From assembly GCF_009363075.1 (NCBI RefSeq), contig NZ_CP045293.1, forward strand, positions 6,721,501 to 6,785,500: a DNA stretch of 64,000 nucleotides, in the 5' to 3' direction. A program made the translations under genes and the position numbers. Every line of letters starts with the position of its first letter. Position 1 is the stretch's first letter. The notes below the pieces were generated by a model that worked only from the letters and a program-made list of their open reading frames with translations, had not been told where the DNA came from and searched no databases. Below are positions 1 through 8,931 of the stretch, piece after piece. The stretch is from Paenibacillus guangzhouensis. GTDB taxonomy: Bacteria; Bacillota; Bacilli; Paenibacillales; Paenibacillaceae.

Positions 1-1
1 C

Positions 2-883
2 GGGCTTGAATGGATTCTATCGTTGTTAGTCGGTGCGGTGATTGCATCGACAGACCCAGCATCGATCATCCCCGTGTTCAGGCAGGTCAAGATTCAGGAT
101 AAGGTCCGTGAGACGGTGGAGAGCGAGTCGGCGTTTAACGATGCGACAGGGTCTATTATTACGTTTACCCTGCTTGCGGTGGTGTTAGGTCAAGGAAGCT
201 TGGAAGCGGGACCGATGGTTGTCGATTTCTTAAAGACGGCGGTCGGCGGCATCTTGGTGGGTGTATTAGTCGCGTTTCCGTTTACGTATTTAACTGGGCA
301 TGCTCGATTCGCAATCTTGCGTGAATATACGACCATCGCGATGATCGTCGTTGCTCTTGCCGCATATTTAGTTGGTGATCTGCTCCACGTCAGCGGGTTC
401 ATGGCGACTTTCGTCGCAGGATTGATCTGGGGTAACGAGAAAACATTCGGTTTATCGATGCATGAGAAGCGGCAAGAGATGGATCATTTTGCTGATAATA
501 TCACGGTATTGATGCGGATGCTCATCTTCATTCTGCTCGGCAGCCAGGTGAATTTCAGCGTCTTGATCGAATATTTCTGGCCAAGCTTGATCGTGGTGCT
601 TGTGCTGATGTTCATCGCGAGACCGCTCACGGTGATCGCATGTGCGCTACCTGACCGTAAGGCGAAATGGACGTGGCGAGAAATGGCGTTTATGGTCTGG
701 GTGCGTGAGACCGGGGTTATCCCGGCTGCATTATCCGGGATGATTGCCGCTTCTGGCGTAGAGCATGCCGATATCATTGCGTCCGTGACCTTCATGGCCA
801 TTATGCTCACGATATTGGTGCAGGCTAGCTCTACAGCTTGGATGGCGAGGAAGCTAGGGCTTGAGGTACACCCCAATAAATAG
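2..883 (+). CDS. Cation/proton antiporter, CPA1 (NhaP-like) family, C-terminal part
   Basis: Partial gene: the frame is open to the left edge, so only about 293 C-terminal residues are present. The product is an inner-membrane antiporter exchanging protons for Na+ or K+. Visible family signatures are the STDPAS segment near the left edge, a SESAFND segment comparable to the family's ES-x-x-ND motif, many hydrophobic helices, and a late VRETGVIPAAL helix with the conserved Arg-x-x-Gly. Membrane segments run almost to the end and no large cytosolic tail follows. The ion specificity cannot be read from the sequence. It ends just before a two-way terminator. Confidence 0.85.
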   Translation, partial: GLEWILSLLVGAVIASTDPASIIPVFRQVKIQDKVRETVESESAFNDATGSIITFTLLAVVLGQGSLEAGPMVVDFLKTAVGGILVGVLVAFPFTYLTGHARFAILREYTTIAMIVVALAAYLVGDLLHVSGFMATFVAGLIWGNEKTFGLSMHEKRQEMDHFADNITVLMRMLIFILLGSQVNFSVLIEYFWPSLIVVLVLMFIARPLTVIACALPDRKAKWTWREMAFMVWVRETGVIPAALSGMIAASGVEHADIIASVTFMAIMLTILVQASSTAWMARKLGLEVHPNK

Positions 884-898
884 GAAATAAGCAAAGAC

Positions 899-932
899 AA
901 AGAGCCAAGGATTAATATCCATGGCTCTTTGC
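899..932. terminator. Bidirectional terminator between antiporter and LysR gene
   Basis: AAAGAGCCA (899-907) pairs with TGGCTCTTT (922-930); inside it GGAT pairs with ATCC. A-rich and T-rich flanks suit both strands. The right arm overlaps the last codons of the convergent LysR gene. Confidence 0.7.
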
Positions 933-1838
933 TTTCGCGGTGAAAGACTGCAGCTTGGCATAGGCAGCTGCTTCTTGGATAAGCATTTGCGCTGAACTGC
1001 TGAGCGAAGCGGGATCGGAATAGATCAATGATGTGGTGCGCTTGGTCTGCTCCAATTCGCGTAAGTGAACGACGGTGAGCTCGTTATCTGCGAGCAACTG
1101 AGGCCGTAAATAAGAGTGCGGGAGCAGCGTTGCCGATTTGCCTGTTGCCAGCAGCCGAATGATCGCTTCGAAGGAGTCGATCTCCATCCGAACATCCGGA
1201 ATGACCCGGCAGCGATGGAACAGATCATCGGTCAAGATCCGGTACCATGTCCCTCTTGAGAACAGGATCATCGGAAGCCCGTTCAAGTCTTGAATATCGA
1301 TCGATTTCTTGGCATGCAGGACATGATGCTTCGGCAATACGAGATCCAGGTGGTCCTCGAATAGCGGAAGGCACTGGAGTGGCGGTTCATTAATTAGGGA
1401 AGCAACAAGACCGATATCGACCTTCTTCTCCCGTACGAGCGTGACGATTTCATGGGTTTTGCCTGTGATCGCCTTCATCTCGGTCTCCGGATGCTTGGCC
1501 AAGAAGACATGAATAAGATCTGGCAGCGTAGATTGCAAGGTCGTCAGACTGGCGCCGATTGTAATCATACTCTTGTCCGTTGCTTTATATTCAGCGATCG
1601 TCTGCAATAAATCGCGTTCAATCTGGCGCATTTCGAGTGCGAATTCGTAGGTAAGCTGACCGATTCTCGTCAATTCGAGCTTTTTGCCAATTCGCGTGAA
1701 GAGCTGGACACCGAGCTGGTCTTCCAATTTGGTAATTTTCCGAGAAAGGGCTGGTTGTGATAAATTCAACAGCTGAGAAGCTTTGTTCAGACTTGACTGT
1801 TCGACGACAGCTGCAAAATATTGCATCATTTCCAACAT
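912..1838 (-). CDS. LysR-family transcriptional regulator
   Basis: A 308-residue DNA-binding regulator of normal LysR length. The N-terminal winged helix-turn-helix is clear (NKASQLLNLSQPALSRKITKLE, split here only by naming: residues about 18-39), followed by a linker helix and a periplasmic-binding-like effector domain. It is divergent from sdhCAB with a 166-bp gap, so control of succinate dehydrogenase is a reasonable guess, parallel to LysR-type control of TCA genes in Bacillus (CcpC). The ligand is unknown. The ATG start has an AGAGGTG ribosome site, and a palindrome overlaps this leader. Confidence 0.85.
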   Translation of the reverse strand: MLEMMQYFAAVVEQSSLNKASQLLNLSQPALSRKITKLEDQLGVQLFTRIGKKLELTRIGQLTYEFALEMRQIERDLLQTIAEYKATDKSMITIGASLTTLQSTLPDLIHVFLAKHPETEMKAITGKTHEIVTLVREKKVDIGLVASLINEPPLQCLPLFEDHLDLVLPKHHVLHAKKSIDIQDLNGLPMILFSRGTWYRILTDDLFHRCRVIPDVRMEIDSFEAIIRLLATGKSATLLPHSYLRPQLLADNELTVVHLRELEQTKRTTSLIYSDPASLSSSAQMLIQEAAAYAKLQSFTAKAKSHGY

Positions 1839-1848
1839 TTCGACACCT

Positions 1849-1862
1849 CTTATGCGAATAAG
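1849..1862. promoter_or_regulatory. Palindromic candidate LysR site
   Basis: CTTATGCGAATAAG is a 5-bp inverted repeat around a 4-bp centre, located between the divergent LysR and sdhC genes and overlapping the LysR leader. AT-rich inverted repeats of this type are typical LysR autoregulatory sites. The assignment is an inference from position and symmetry. Confidence 0.4.
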
Positions 1863-2004
1863 TTATAAAAACTAATAAAAAATACGCATTTCCATTATAA
1901 GCGAAAAAGGAGTAACATGGTAGGTGATATAAACCATTCACAAGTTGTTCACATGAAAAATGGAAACCAATCTAGGCAATGATTGAAAGGGGAAACGCTT
2001 ACTT

Positions 2005-2667
2005 ATGAAAGGGACTTCTTTTTACTCACGGAAGTTGCACTCGCTACTCGGGATTATTCCGCTGGGCTTGTTTATCCTGGAGCACATGTTGACGAACTAC
2101 TCCGCGTTCGAAGGAGGCAAAGAAGGGTTTAACAGCAGCGTTAAATTTCTGAATGATCTTCCATTAGTCATCTTCTTAGAAATTTTCGGTATCTTCTTGC
2201 CGCTGCTCTATCACGGCGTATACGGTCTCTATATTGCCTATCAAGCAAGAAATAACGTCAGCAATTACAGCTATGGTCGAAACATCATGTTCATGCTGCA
2301 GCGGGTAACGGGTGTAATTACATTTGTGTTCGTCGTATGGCATCTATACACGACACGTTTCCAAGTTACGCTTGGTAATTTGACGCATGAAGAATTGGGT
2401 CAGCATATGAATGAAATTTTATCACAACCGATCTACTTTATCATTTATGTCATTGGGGTCGTAGCAGCGGTATTCCACTTCAGCAACGGGCTATGGTCGT
2501 TCCTCGTGAGCTGGGGAATTACGGTTGGACCTCGTGCGCAACGCGTCTCTTCTTATATTTGCATGGGCTTATTCGTTCTAGTATCGCTCTTGTTCATTCT
2601 GTCACTGGTCGCATTCACAGGCAGTGAGTTTGAAGCAGCAGGGCTTGTAAACTTGATTAACGGTTAA
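2005..2667 (+). CDS. sdhC: Succinate dehydrogenase cytochrome b558 subunit
   Basis: The 220-residue membrane anchor of complex II. It has about five hydrophobic helices with well-placed histidines (for example LEHMLTNYSAFEGG near the N-terminus, YHGVYGLYIA and WHLYTTRFQ) that fit di-haem ligation in the Bacillus-type SdhC. It hands electrons from SdhAB to menaquinone. First gene of an sdhCAB operon: sdhA begins 13 bp downstream. GAAAGGGGAAACG upstream of the ATG supplies the ribosome site. There is no separate SdhD, as expected for this single-anchor type. Confidence 0.95.
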   Translation: MKGTSFYSRKLHSLLGIIPLGLFILEHMLTNYSAFEGGKEGFNSSVKFLNDLPLVIFLEIFGIFLPLLYHGVYGLYIAYQARNNVSNYSYGRNIMFMLQRVTGVITFVFVVWHLYTTRFQVTLGNLTHEELGQHMNEILSQPIYFIIYVIGVVAAVFHFSNGLWSFLVSWGITVGPRAQRVSSYICMGLFVLVSLLFILSLVAFTGSEFEAAGLVNLING

Positions 2668-2680
2668 GGGGTGGAATGAA

Positions 2681-4438
2681 ATGTCGAAATCTAAAATCAT
2701 CGTCGTCGGCGGCGGACTAGCAGGTCTGATGGCCACGATCAAAGCAGCAGAAGCAGATGTGCATGTTGAATTATTCTCACTCGTACCGGTTAAACGTTCT
2801 CACTCCGTATGTGCACAGGGCGGAATTAACGGTGCCGTCAATACGAAGGGTGAAGGCGACTCGACATGGGAGCACTTCGACGATACGGTATATGGGGGAG
2901 ACTTCTTAGCGAATCAGCCTCCGATCAAAGCGATGTGTGATGCGGCGCCAGGGATTATCCATTTGATGGACCGGATGGGCGTTATGTTCAACCGTACACC
3001 GGAGGGATTACTCGACTTCCGCCGGTTCGGCGGAACGAAATACAGCCGTACAGCATTTGCCGGAGCAACAACGGGACAGCAGCTCTTGTACGCACTTGAC
3101 GAGCAAGTTCGCCGTCATGAGGCAGCAGGTCTAGTCACGAAACGCGAGCATTGGGAATTCCTATCGGCCGTCATTGATGATGAAGGTGTCTGCCGCGGGA
3201 TTACGGCGCAAGATCTACGTACGATGGAAGTCGTTACATTTGCAGCGGATGCGGTTATCTTGGCAACAGGCGGCCCTGGTATTATTTTCGGTAAAACAAC
3301 GAACTCGGTTATTAATACAGGTACGGCAGCGAGCGCAGTTTACCAGCAAGGCGTTCACTATGCGAACGGAGAGTTCATTCAGATTCACCCGACAGCCATC
3401 CCTGGGGACGATAAGCTTCGGTTGATGTCGGAATCTGCTCGCGGTGAAGGCGGACGGATCTGGACATACAAAGACGGTAAGCCATGGTACTTCCTCGAAG
3501 AGAAATATCCGGCATATGGTAACCTTGTGCCACGGGATATCGCAACGCGCGAGATCTTCAGTGTCTGTGTGGATCAGAAGCTCGGCATCAATGGCGAGAA
3601 CATGGTCTACCTTGACCTGTCGCACAAAGATCCGAAGGTCCTCGATGTGAAGCTCGGCGGTATCATTGAGATCTATGAGAAATTTATGGGTGACGATCCC
3701 CGTAAAATTCCAATGAAGATCTTCCCGGCTGTTCACTATTCGATGGGCGGCATGTGGGTTGACTACAATCAAATGACGAACATTCCTGGGCTATTCGCAG
3801 CCGGCGAATGTGAATATCAATATCATGGTGCGAATCGTCTGGGCGCGAATTCGCTCTTGTCCGCGATCTACGGCGGGATGGTATCTGGACCAAAAGCAGT
3901 GGAGTATATCCGCGGCCTGAAGAAATCGGCTGAAGACATTTCCTCTTCCGTGTTCGATCGCGAGAGCAAGAAGCAGACGAACAAGTATGAGAGCTTGCTT
4001 AAAATGGAAGGCAAAGAAAATGCGTATGTCCTCCACAAGGAACTCGGCGAATGGATGACGAATAACATGACGGTTGTTCGTTATAACAAGAAGCTCGAAG
4101 AGACGATTGGCAAGATCAAGGAATTGAAGCAGCGTTATCAGAACATTAACATGACCGATACAGCGCGTTGGAACAACCAAGGGGTAGCATTCACCCGCCA
4201 GCTATGGAATATGTTAGAGCTATCCGAAGCGATGACACTTGGCGCATTAATGCGTAACGAGAGCCGCGGTGCGCACTATAAACCGGAATTCCCGGATCGT
4301 AATGATGAAGATTTCTTGAAGACGACGAAAGCGGCTTGGACGCCGGATGGCCCGACCATTTCGTACGAAGAGGTAGATGTATCGCTTATTAAGCCGCGTA
4401 AACGCGACTACTCGACAGATAAGAAGAAAGGAGAATAA
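2681..4438 (+). CDS. sdhA: Succinate dehydrogenase flavoprotein subunit
   Basis: A 585-residue FAD subunit that oxidises succinate to fumarate on the cytosolic face of the membrane. The dinucleotide fold VVGGGLAGLMA (residues 8-18) and the segment RSHSVCAQGG are visible; His41 in it fits the covalent FAD attachment site. HPTAIPGDDKLRLMSESARGEGG-type substrate residues are present around residue 235-258, and the conserved YSMGGMWVD region follows. Length is usual for the family. It sits between sdhC and sdhB; sdhB starts 2 bp after its stop codon, indicating co-transcription and probably coupled translation. Confidence 0.97.
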   Translation: MSKSKIIVVGGGLAGLMATIKAAEADVHVELFSLVPVKRSHSVCAQGGINGAVNTKGEGDSTWEHFDDTVYGGDFLANQPPIKAMCDAAPGIIHLMDRMGVMFNRTPEGLLDFRRFGGTKYSRTAFAGATTGQQLLYALDEQVRRHEAAGLVTKREHWEFLSAVIDDEGVCRGITAQDLRTMEVVTFAADAVILATGGPGIIFGKTTNSVINTGTAASAVYQQGVHYANGEFIQIHPTAIPGDDKLRLMSESARGEGGRIWTYKDGKPWYFLEEKYPAYGNLVPRDIATREIFSVCVDQKLGINGENMVYLDLSHKDPKVLDVKLGGIIEIYEKFMGDDPRKIPMKIFPAVHYSMGGMWVDYNQMTNIPGLFAAGECEYQYHGANRLGANSLLSAIYGGMVSGPKAVEYIRGLKKSAEDISSSVFDRESKKQTNKYESLLKMEGKENAYVLHKELGEWMTNNMTVVRYNKKLEETIGKIKELKQRYQNINMTDTARWNNQGVAFTRQLWNMLELSEAMTLGALMRNESRGAHYKPEFPDRNDEDFLKTTKAAWTPDGPTISYEEVDVSLIKPRKRDYSTDKKKGE

Positions 4439-4440
4439 CG

Positions 4441-5205
4441 ATGGCGGAGACTACAGTAACATCCAAAACCGTTAAATTCATCGTCACGCGTCAGGACAAA
4501 CCGGATGCGAAGTCTTATACAGAAGAATTCGAAGTGCCATACCGTCCAGGGATGAACGTGATCAGTGCGCTGATGGAAATCCAGCGGAACCCGAAGAACG
4601 CGAGTGGTCAAGCAACATCGCCGGTATGCTGGGAGTCCAACTGCTTGGAGGAAGTGTGCGGCGCATGTTCGATGGTCATCAATGGCAAACCGCGTCAAGC
4701 TTGCTCTGCGCTCGTCGATAAGCTCGAGCAGCCCGTTCGTATTGCGCCAATGAGTACTTTCCCTGTCGTTCGCGACCTTGTCATCGACCGCAGCCGGATG
4801 TTCAATGCTTTGAAGAAAGTGAAGGCATGGATTCCAATTGACGGGACGTACGATCTTGGTCCTGGACCGCGGATGGCAGAATCCAAACGTCAATGGGCTT
4901 ATGAATTGTCGAAGTGTATGACATGCGGCGTCTGCTTAGAAGCTTGTCCGAATGTGAACGAGAAAACAAGCTTTATCGGTCCTGCGCCGATCTCGCAAGT
5001 CCGCTTGTTCAATGCGCATCCAACAGGTGAGATGAACAAGGATGAGCGTCTTGATGCGCTGATGGAAGAGGGGGGCATCGAGGGCTGCGGTAACTCGCAG
5101 AACTGCGTACGTTCCTGTCCGAAGGGCATTCCGCTTACAACATCGATCGCTGAGATGAATAAGGCGACAACGAAGCATATGTTCAAGAAATGGCTAGGCG
5201 TATAA
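4441..5205 (+). CDS. sdhB: Succinate dehydrogenase iron-sulfur subunit
   Basis: A 254-residue electron-transfer subunit of complex II. An N-terminal 2Fe-2S ferredoxin domain shows Cys68, Cys73, Cys76 and Cys88. The C-terminal domain carries CMTCGVCLEACP (Cys159, 162, 165, 169) and a later CGNSQNCVRSCPKG, which ligate the remaining clusters. Last gene of the sdhCAB operon, followed within 60 bp by a long terminator hairpin. GGAG in the end of sdhA provides the ribosome site. Confidence 0.97.
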   Translation: MAETTVTSKTVKFIVTRQDKPDAKSYTEEFEVPYRPGMNVISALMEIQRNPKNASGQATSPVCWESNCLEEVCGACSMVINGKPRQACSALVDKLEQPVRIAPMSTFPVVRDLVIDRSRMFNALKKVKAWIPIDGTYDLGPGPRMAESKRQWAYELSKCMTCGVCLEACPNVNEKTSFIGPAPISQVRLFNAHPTGEMNKDERLDALMEEGGIEGCGNSQNCVRSCPKGIPLTTSIAEMNKATTKHMFKKWLGV

Positions 5206-5262
5206 CACAACTTTAGCAAAAGTGAAATGAGCAAAAGCTGTGTTAAGAGCCGCGATATAATC

Positions 5263-5330
5263 AAAAGGCATACCATGAAGCACGGGATCGGTTGTTGATC
5301 AACCACCTATTGCTTCGAGGTATGCCTTTT
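5263..5330 (+). terminator. Terminator of sdhCAB
   Basis: AAAAGGCATACC (5263-5274) is perfectly complementary to GGTATGCCTTTT (5319-5330), followed by more T residues. The interior pairs further (GAAGCA with TGCTTC; GGTTGTTGATCAACC). The symmetric A/T flanks could also serve the convergent aro gene. Confidence 0.8.
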
Positions 5331-5350
5331 CTTTTAGGTATAGAATTTAT

Positions 5351-5412
5351 CGGAGTCCCCGCTAAGTACCTGAATCGCTTCGAGGTCAAAGCATCACTTT
5401 GTGGGGGGTTAT
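5351..5412. repeat. Dispersed foldable repeat, copy 1
   Basis: First of four related copies in the window (also near 11850, 18350 and 26399, all in the same orientation). The outer arms CCCCGC-t-AAGT and ACTT-t-GTGGGG pair, and an inner hairpin ACCTGAA-TCGC-TTCgAGGT forms. It abuts the stop codon of the convergent DAHP synthase gene. Confidence 0.65.
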
Positions 5413-6492
5413 TTATGCGTTGAACAATCCGGAAGACTTGACGCGGTGCCAGAAATCGTGGAATTGTTCGATATTAAGCTGCTGCTGCGCATCGGATAGT
5501 GCGGTTGCCGGGTCAGGATGAACCTCAACCATAATGCCGTCCGCCCCTGCTGCAAGAGCTGCCTTCGCGCAAGGAACGAGAATATCTTTGCGTCCTGTCG
5601 AGTGCGTGACGTCGACGAGCACAGGTAAATGCGTCTCTTGCTTCAAAATCGGAACAGCGGAGATATCAAGCGTATTCCGAGTCCATTTCTCATAGGTGCG
5701 AATTCCGCGTTCGATCAGAATAACATTCGGATTGCCCCCTGCGACGATGTATTCTGCACCGAGGATGAATTCTTCGATCGTGGCTGCTAATCCGCGCTTA
5801 AGGACGACGGGAACGCCGACTTGGCCAGCGGCCTTGAGGAGTTCGAAATTCTGCATATTCCGCGCGCCGATCTGAATGATGTCGATATAATTCGCTGCGA
5901 GTTCAATGTGTCCCGGATGTACAATTTCGCTGATCGTCACCATATCAAGCTCATCCGCTACTTGCTTGAGCAGCTTCAAGCCCTCAATGCCTAGACCTTG
6001 GAAGTCGTATGGGGATGTGCGTGGCTTAAAGGCGCCGCCGCGGAGGACCCGAATACCGGATTCTTTTAACGCCGTAGCAACGGTCTTAAGCTGATCGTAA
6101 GATTCCACGGAGCATGGCCCGGCAATCATCACTTGCGCAGAACCGCCAATCGGAACCCCTTTTACGTTAACGACCGTATTCTCTTGCTGCTTTTTGCGGC
6201 TGACGAGCAGAATTTTCTTATGGTCATCCTGCTGGAGATCAAGCGAAGCTTTGAAGATTTGTTTGAATAAATGCTTAATTGTTGCATCCTCGAAAGGACC
6301 ATCGTTGCGTGCAACGAGCTCTTCGAGCATTTCACGTTCTCGTACTGGATCATATTTGGGAATCCCTTGTTTCTGCTTCACGATGCCGATTTCTTGGGCG
6401 ATGACCGCGCGCTCGCTTAATAGGGATAATAATTTTAGGTTAATTTCATCTAATTGATTACGTAACTGGTCTAAATCTCTGTTCTGGCTCAT
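5413..6492 (-). CDS. aroA: Bifunctional chorismate mutase / DAHP synthase
   Basis: A 359-residue enzyme catalysing the first step of the shikimate pathway (phosphoenolpyruvate plus erythrose 4-phosphate to DAHP). Residues about 5-85 are an AroQ-type chorismate mutase domain ([22 protein letters not shown]). The remainder is a type I-beta DAHP synthase with [23 protein letters not shown] and [13 protein letters not shown]. The mutase domain probably senses chorismate or prephenate, as in Bacillus subtilis AroA. AGGAG precedes the ATG. A T-box leader lies upstream, so expression should respond to uncharged tRNA. Confidence 0.95.
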   Translation of the reverse strand: MSQNRDLDQLRNQLDEINLKLLSLLSERAVIAQEIGIVKQKQGIPKYDPVREREMLEELVARNDGPFEDATIKHLFKQIFKASLDLQQDDHKKILLVSRKKQQENTVVNVKGVPIGGSAQVMIAGPCSVESYDQLKTVATALKESGIRVLRGGAFKPRTSPYDFQGLGIEGLKLLKQVADELDMVTISEIVHPGHIELAANYIDIIQIGARNMQNFELLKAAGQVGVPVVLKRGLAATIEEFILGAEYIVAGGNPNVILIERGIRTYEKWTRNTLDISAVPILKQETHLPVLVDVTHSTGRKDILVPCAKAALAAGADGIMVEVHPDPATALSDAQQQLNIEQFHDFWHRVKSSGLFNA

Positions 6493-6565
6493 CTCAAATC
6501 GCTCCTTTTATTCTCTACTCAGATTATCGCCGAATTCCATGCTCCTGTATTCTAGGGCCCTTAGA

Positions 6566-6628
6566 ACGCAAAAAGACTGCCTAATCAAGGGACGGTGAAA
6601 CTCCGTGGTACCACCCTTGTTAGACAGC
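6566..6628 (-). terminator. Regulated terminator of the T-box leader
   Basis: On the minus strand CTGTCTAAcAAGGG pairs with CCCTTGATTAGGCAG, with ACGG/CCGT at the tip, followed by TTTTT. The 5' arm contains the T-box sequence, so terminator and antiterminator are mutually exclusive. Confidence 0.8.
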
Positions 6629-6845
6629 CGTAAAATTCAGCTTTCTCGCTCAATGCATGGTAACGTCATGCGGACGGACCTCCCTACTGAAGGATGAGGG
6701 TATTCTTCCTCTCTTCCTCGTTCAGGTGTCAACTCTGGAGTGAACTTCAGCAAATCATGTCCTTCCGTGTGCTCTCAGTCGGGTCGGCACACAGTCCCTG
6801 TAAGGCTGTCTTTCGCTTACTTTTCTCCGTCATCGTCGTTCATAA
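6566..6845 (-). promoter_or_regulatory. T-box leader of the DAHP synthase gene, likely tRNA-Phe specific
   Basis: The hallmark GGGTGGTACCACGG lies at 6603-6616 on the minus strand. Upstream are stem I features: GATGACGGAGAAAAGTAAG at its 5' side and a later GAAG-TTC-ACTCCAGAG stretch. By analogy with other T-boxes the triplet after GAAG is the specifier, here TTC at 6742-6744, reading phenylalanine. The leader is about 75-350 bases upstream of the aro start. The region 6846-6982 further upstream shows no convincing gene. Confidence 0.88.
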
Positions 6846-6982
6846 GTATCATATTCCTCAAATTCAAACCGGTTAATAGAGATTGTAATCCCATGATTTG
6901 AAATTTGCAATAGACTCAGGTGAAGCTTTAACGATTTATCTTGATAAAGCGCGAAATTTCCCTTATTAGAAGCTATATTGCT

Positions 6983-7660
6983 CTATAAGTAAGGCAAATG
7001 CACGCATTTTACGTGGTCTACGAGCAGCAAATTGGATTCCCCATTCGCTTGAATCAACTCGATAAAACCCTCGTCCACGGATAGAAGCTGTCCAATTTTG
7101 TTATGGTTTTCACCGAGATCAAAGACAACAAACGATCCTTCGAATTTTTTGAGTTGCTGCTCAAACGTCCGGGCCATGGCCATATTCGTCGGCTGCAGTG
7201 GAAACTTATCAACGGTAAGGCGGTAAGGTGTCTCGTTGGAATTATAGGGTATTAAATATTTTAAATGCTGAAGCGGTATGAGGATCGTATGGAAAGCAGG
7301 AGAGAAGAATACAAAAAAATCATTCATAATGTTGGTGACATAGCCGTGAAGAGACTGGCTACCAGTAATATAAACCTCGGAGAAAGCCCCTTTTGCGAGC
7401 ATCAATATTTTACGGTATGAGATTCGTTCTTTATGGTGATCGAGTAAGGGTGCCTCTGCTTGTACCGCATTGTCATCTGTTGTCGATAAGGGCATTAACA
7501 TGTTCTGTAAATGGATCAGAGGGATGTAGAGGTGCTGATTGTTACGCTGAATAACGAGCACATCACTGCCATAGTCTACAAGAACTCCACGTAGGGGAGT
7601 ACTTAATTCCGAAATTAGCAGCTGAACTTTTTTTCCTACAAATTTTTGTAACTCGCTCAT
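6983..7660 (-). CDS. CotB/YuzF-like protein with three repeated domains, putative spore coat
   Basis: A 225-residue protein of uncertain function. It holds three related beta-rich segments, about residues 5-60 (KKVQLLI, LRGVLVDYGSDVLVIQ, YIPLIHLQ), 80-140 (VYITGSQSLHGYVTNIMNDFFVFF, split by naming only; ILIPLQHLKYL) and 165-225 (SFVVFDLGENHNKIGQLL; LLLVDHVKCV). This pattern, ending in a hydrophobic-x-x-H-hydrophobic motif, resembles the small domain found in Bacillus CotB and YuzF (DUF2642-like). The ATG at 7660 is chosen over an upstream TTG because AAAGGAG lies inside the longer frame at ideal spacing. A coat role is inferred from resemblance and from nearby spore-surface candidates. Confidence 0.6.
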   Translation of the reverse strand: MSELQKFVGKKVQLLISELSTPLRGVLVDYGSDVLVIQRNNQHLYIPLIHLQNMLMPLSTTDDNAVQAEAPLLDHHKERISYRKILMLAKGAFSEVYITGSQSLHGYVTNIMNDFFVFFSPAFHTILIPLQHLKYLIPYNSNETPYRLTVDKFPLQPTNMAMARTFEQQLKKFEGSFVVFDLGENHNKIGQLLSVDEGFIELIQANGESNLLLVDHVKCVHLPYL

Positions 7661-7932
7661 TCTAACAACTCCTTTCAATGGGAGTGGAGGTACTCAAACC
7701 TATGAAGAGATTCGTACCCTATTTATATGTATCTCGCTACCGATTGGCACTGGATGAAGAACTATTTACGGATTAAATAGGTCAAATAGGGTTCCATGGA
7801 CAAATGAAAACCGTACAAATCACATGACGGGACAAATTCAATAATTGGATGAATCTACTAGGACAAATATCGTGCCACATAAGAGAGGGCCCTAATATAT
7901 TGTACTATCTTAACTGAAAGGGGCAGAGCCAA

Positions 7933-8268
7933 TTGAGAAATATGAATGAAGCTTGCCATGAGAAATGTGCAGAAGAGGCAATGTTTGAATTCAAACTAGA
8001 ACCACAATACGGTCAAGGCTTCTATATAAATGAGAACCCTCTAGGGTTAAACGCGCTCGTGATCGTAAAAAATGAAAGCAACAGCCCGGTTCGTCTAGAT
8101 ATTACGCGATACAATCGACCGACATCTAATTTCATAATCCTCGCAGGTGATGAATTTGGTGTGGAACTGGACAATATTCAAACTGTAGGGATTTTTAACC
8201 GTGGCCAAAAAGTGGCTAAAGGAAAAATCATCATTATCCCGAATTTCAGTTGCATCAACAAATGTTAG
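7933..8268 (+). CDS. Ena-like (DUF3992-like) putative spore appendage subunit
   Basis: A 111-residue protein starting at TTG with AAAGGGG ten bases upstream. It looks like a small jelly-roll domain: alternating strands around SPVRLDITRYN, NFIILAGDEFGVELDN and KGKIIIIPNF. This layout (short strand, F-x-V-x-x-G, aromatic strand, final G-x-I) matches the endospore appendage proteins of Bacillus cereus (Ena1A/B). Cysteines 8 and 12 near the N-terminus and 107 and 111 at the C-terminus could form intersubunit disulfides as in Ena fibres. A paralogue is convergent at 8406-8681. Function is inferred; no close homologue was searched. Confidence 0.5.
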   Translation: MRNMNEACHEKCAEEAMFEFKLEPQYGQGFYINENPLGLNALVIVKNESNSPVRLDITRYNRPTSNFIILAGDEFGVELDNIQTVGIFNRGQKVAKGKIIIIPNFSCINKC

Positions 8269-8282
8269 TAGAGTGAAAACGC

Positions 8283-8323
8283 AAAACGAGCCCCTAGAAT
8301 TGTTCTAGAGGCTCGTTGTTTTT
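8283..8323 (+). terminator. Terminator between the two Ena-like genes
   Basis: ACGAGCC pairs with GGCTCGT and CTAGAA with TTCTAG around a TTG loop, followed by a TTGTTTTT tract. It serves the plus-strand gene and perhaps the minus-strand one. Confidence 0.75.
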
Positions 8324-8405
8324 ATTCGCTCTGCGTTTAGATCAATAGAATGATTACAGCAGTTTCTACTGGGAGGATTCGTAGTTTTCCTTAAGCTGCA
8401 TTAAG

Positions 8406-8681
8406 TTAGACCACAACAGCAATATTAAGGGTGCCGCAAATCGGTCCATCAATCGCTAATAATCCAATCGTTAGCGTATTTTCGATTCTGGCAATAAAAG
8501 ATTGACCTTTTTGGATGATGAAGACATGGGTTCCAGAGAGTGATGTTATAACGAGTTCAACAGGATTTCTCCCTGTATTAATAACCTCTGTTGCTGTGTT
8601 TGTCGCTGGAGTCGAACTGAAATATCCTTCTCCGACACCGGCATTTTGCTGGAAATGAATGCTTGGGAATAAAACTGCCAT
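8406..8681 (-). CDS. Ena-like (DUF3992-like) protein, paralogue of 7933-8268
   Basis: A 91-residue protein. The ATG at 8681 has GGGAGG at good spacing; the longer frame upstream has none. Its core aligns by eye with the neighbour: NPVELVIT against SPVRLDIT, VFIIQKGQSF against NFIILAGDEF, and ENTLTIGL against DNIQTVGI. It lacks the paired terminal cysteines and has only Cys82, so if it belongs to a fibre it would play a different structural part. The closing strand is GTLNIAVVV. No signal peptide, consistent with a mother-cell-made spore-surface protein. Confidence 0.5.
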   Translation of the reverse strand: MAVLFPSIHFQQNAGVGEGYFSSTPATNTATEVINTGRNPVELVITSLSGTHVFIIQKGQSFIARIENTLTIGLLAIDGPICGTLNIAVVV

Positions 8682-8931
8682 GAAAAATACCTCCCTTCTG
8701 ACTCTTATGCTATATTCTATTGAAAAAGGAGATAACTGGAACGGTATAAGCACATAGACTAACATATATTTCTGAATAGATTCGGATAGTTAGAAGACTA
8801 GGATTATAGCAGCCTAGTAATTACATTGCTACGTTCTTTGAATTTGTGCCAGAGCCTACTTTTTTCCTTTGTATGGATGTAAATGATATAATGCTAGATT
8901 ATGGAGCCTATTGTTTACATGAGGAGGTAGA

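Noticed and set aside
3215-3772. 185-residue minus-strand frame inside sdhA
   Set aside because: Antisense shadow of a strongly conserved gene, with no family features or ribosome site.
6694-6876. 60-residue plus-strand frame in the T-box region
   Set aside because: It lies opposite the structured T-box leader and has no independent support.
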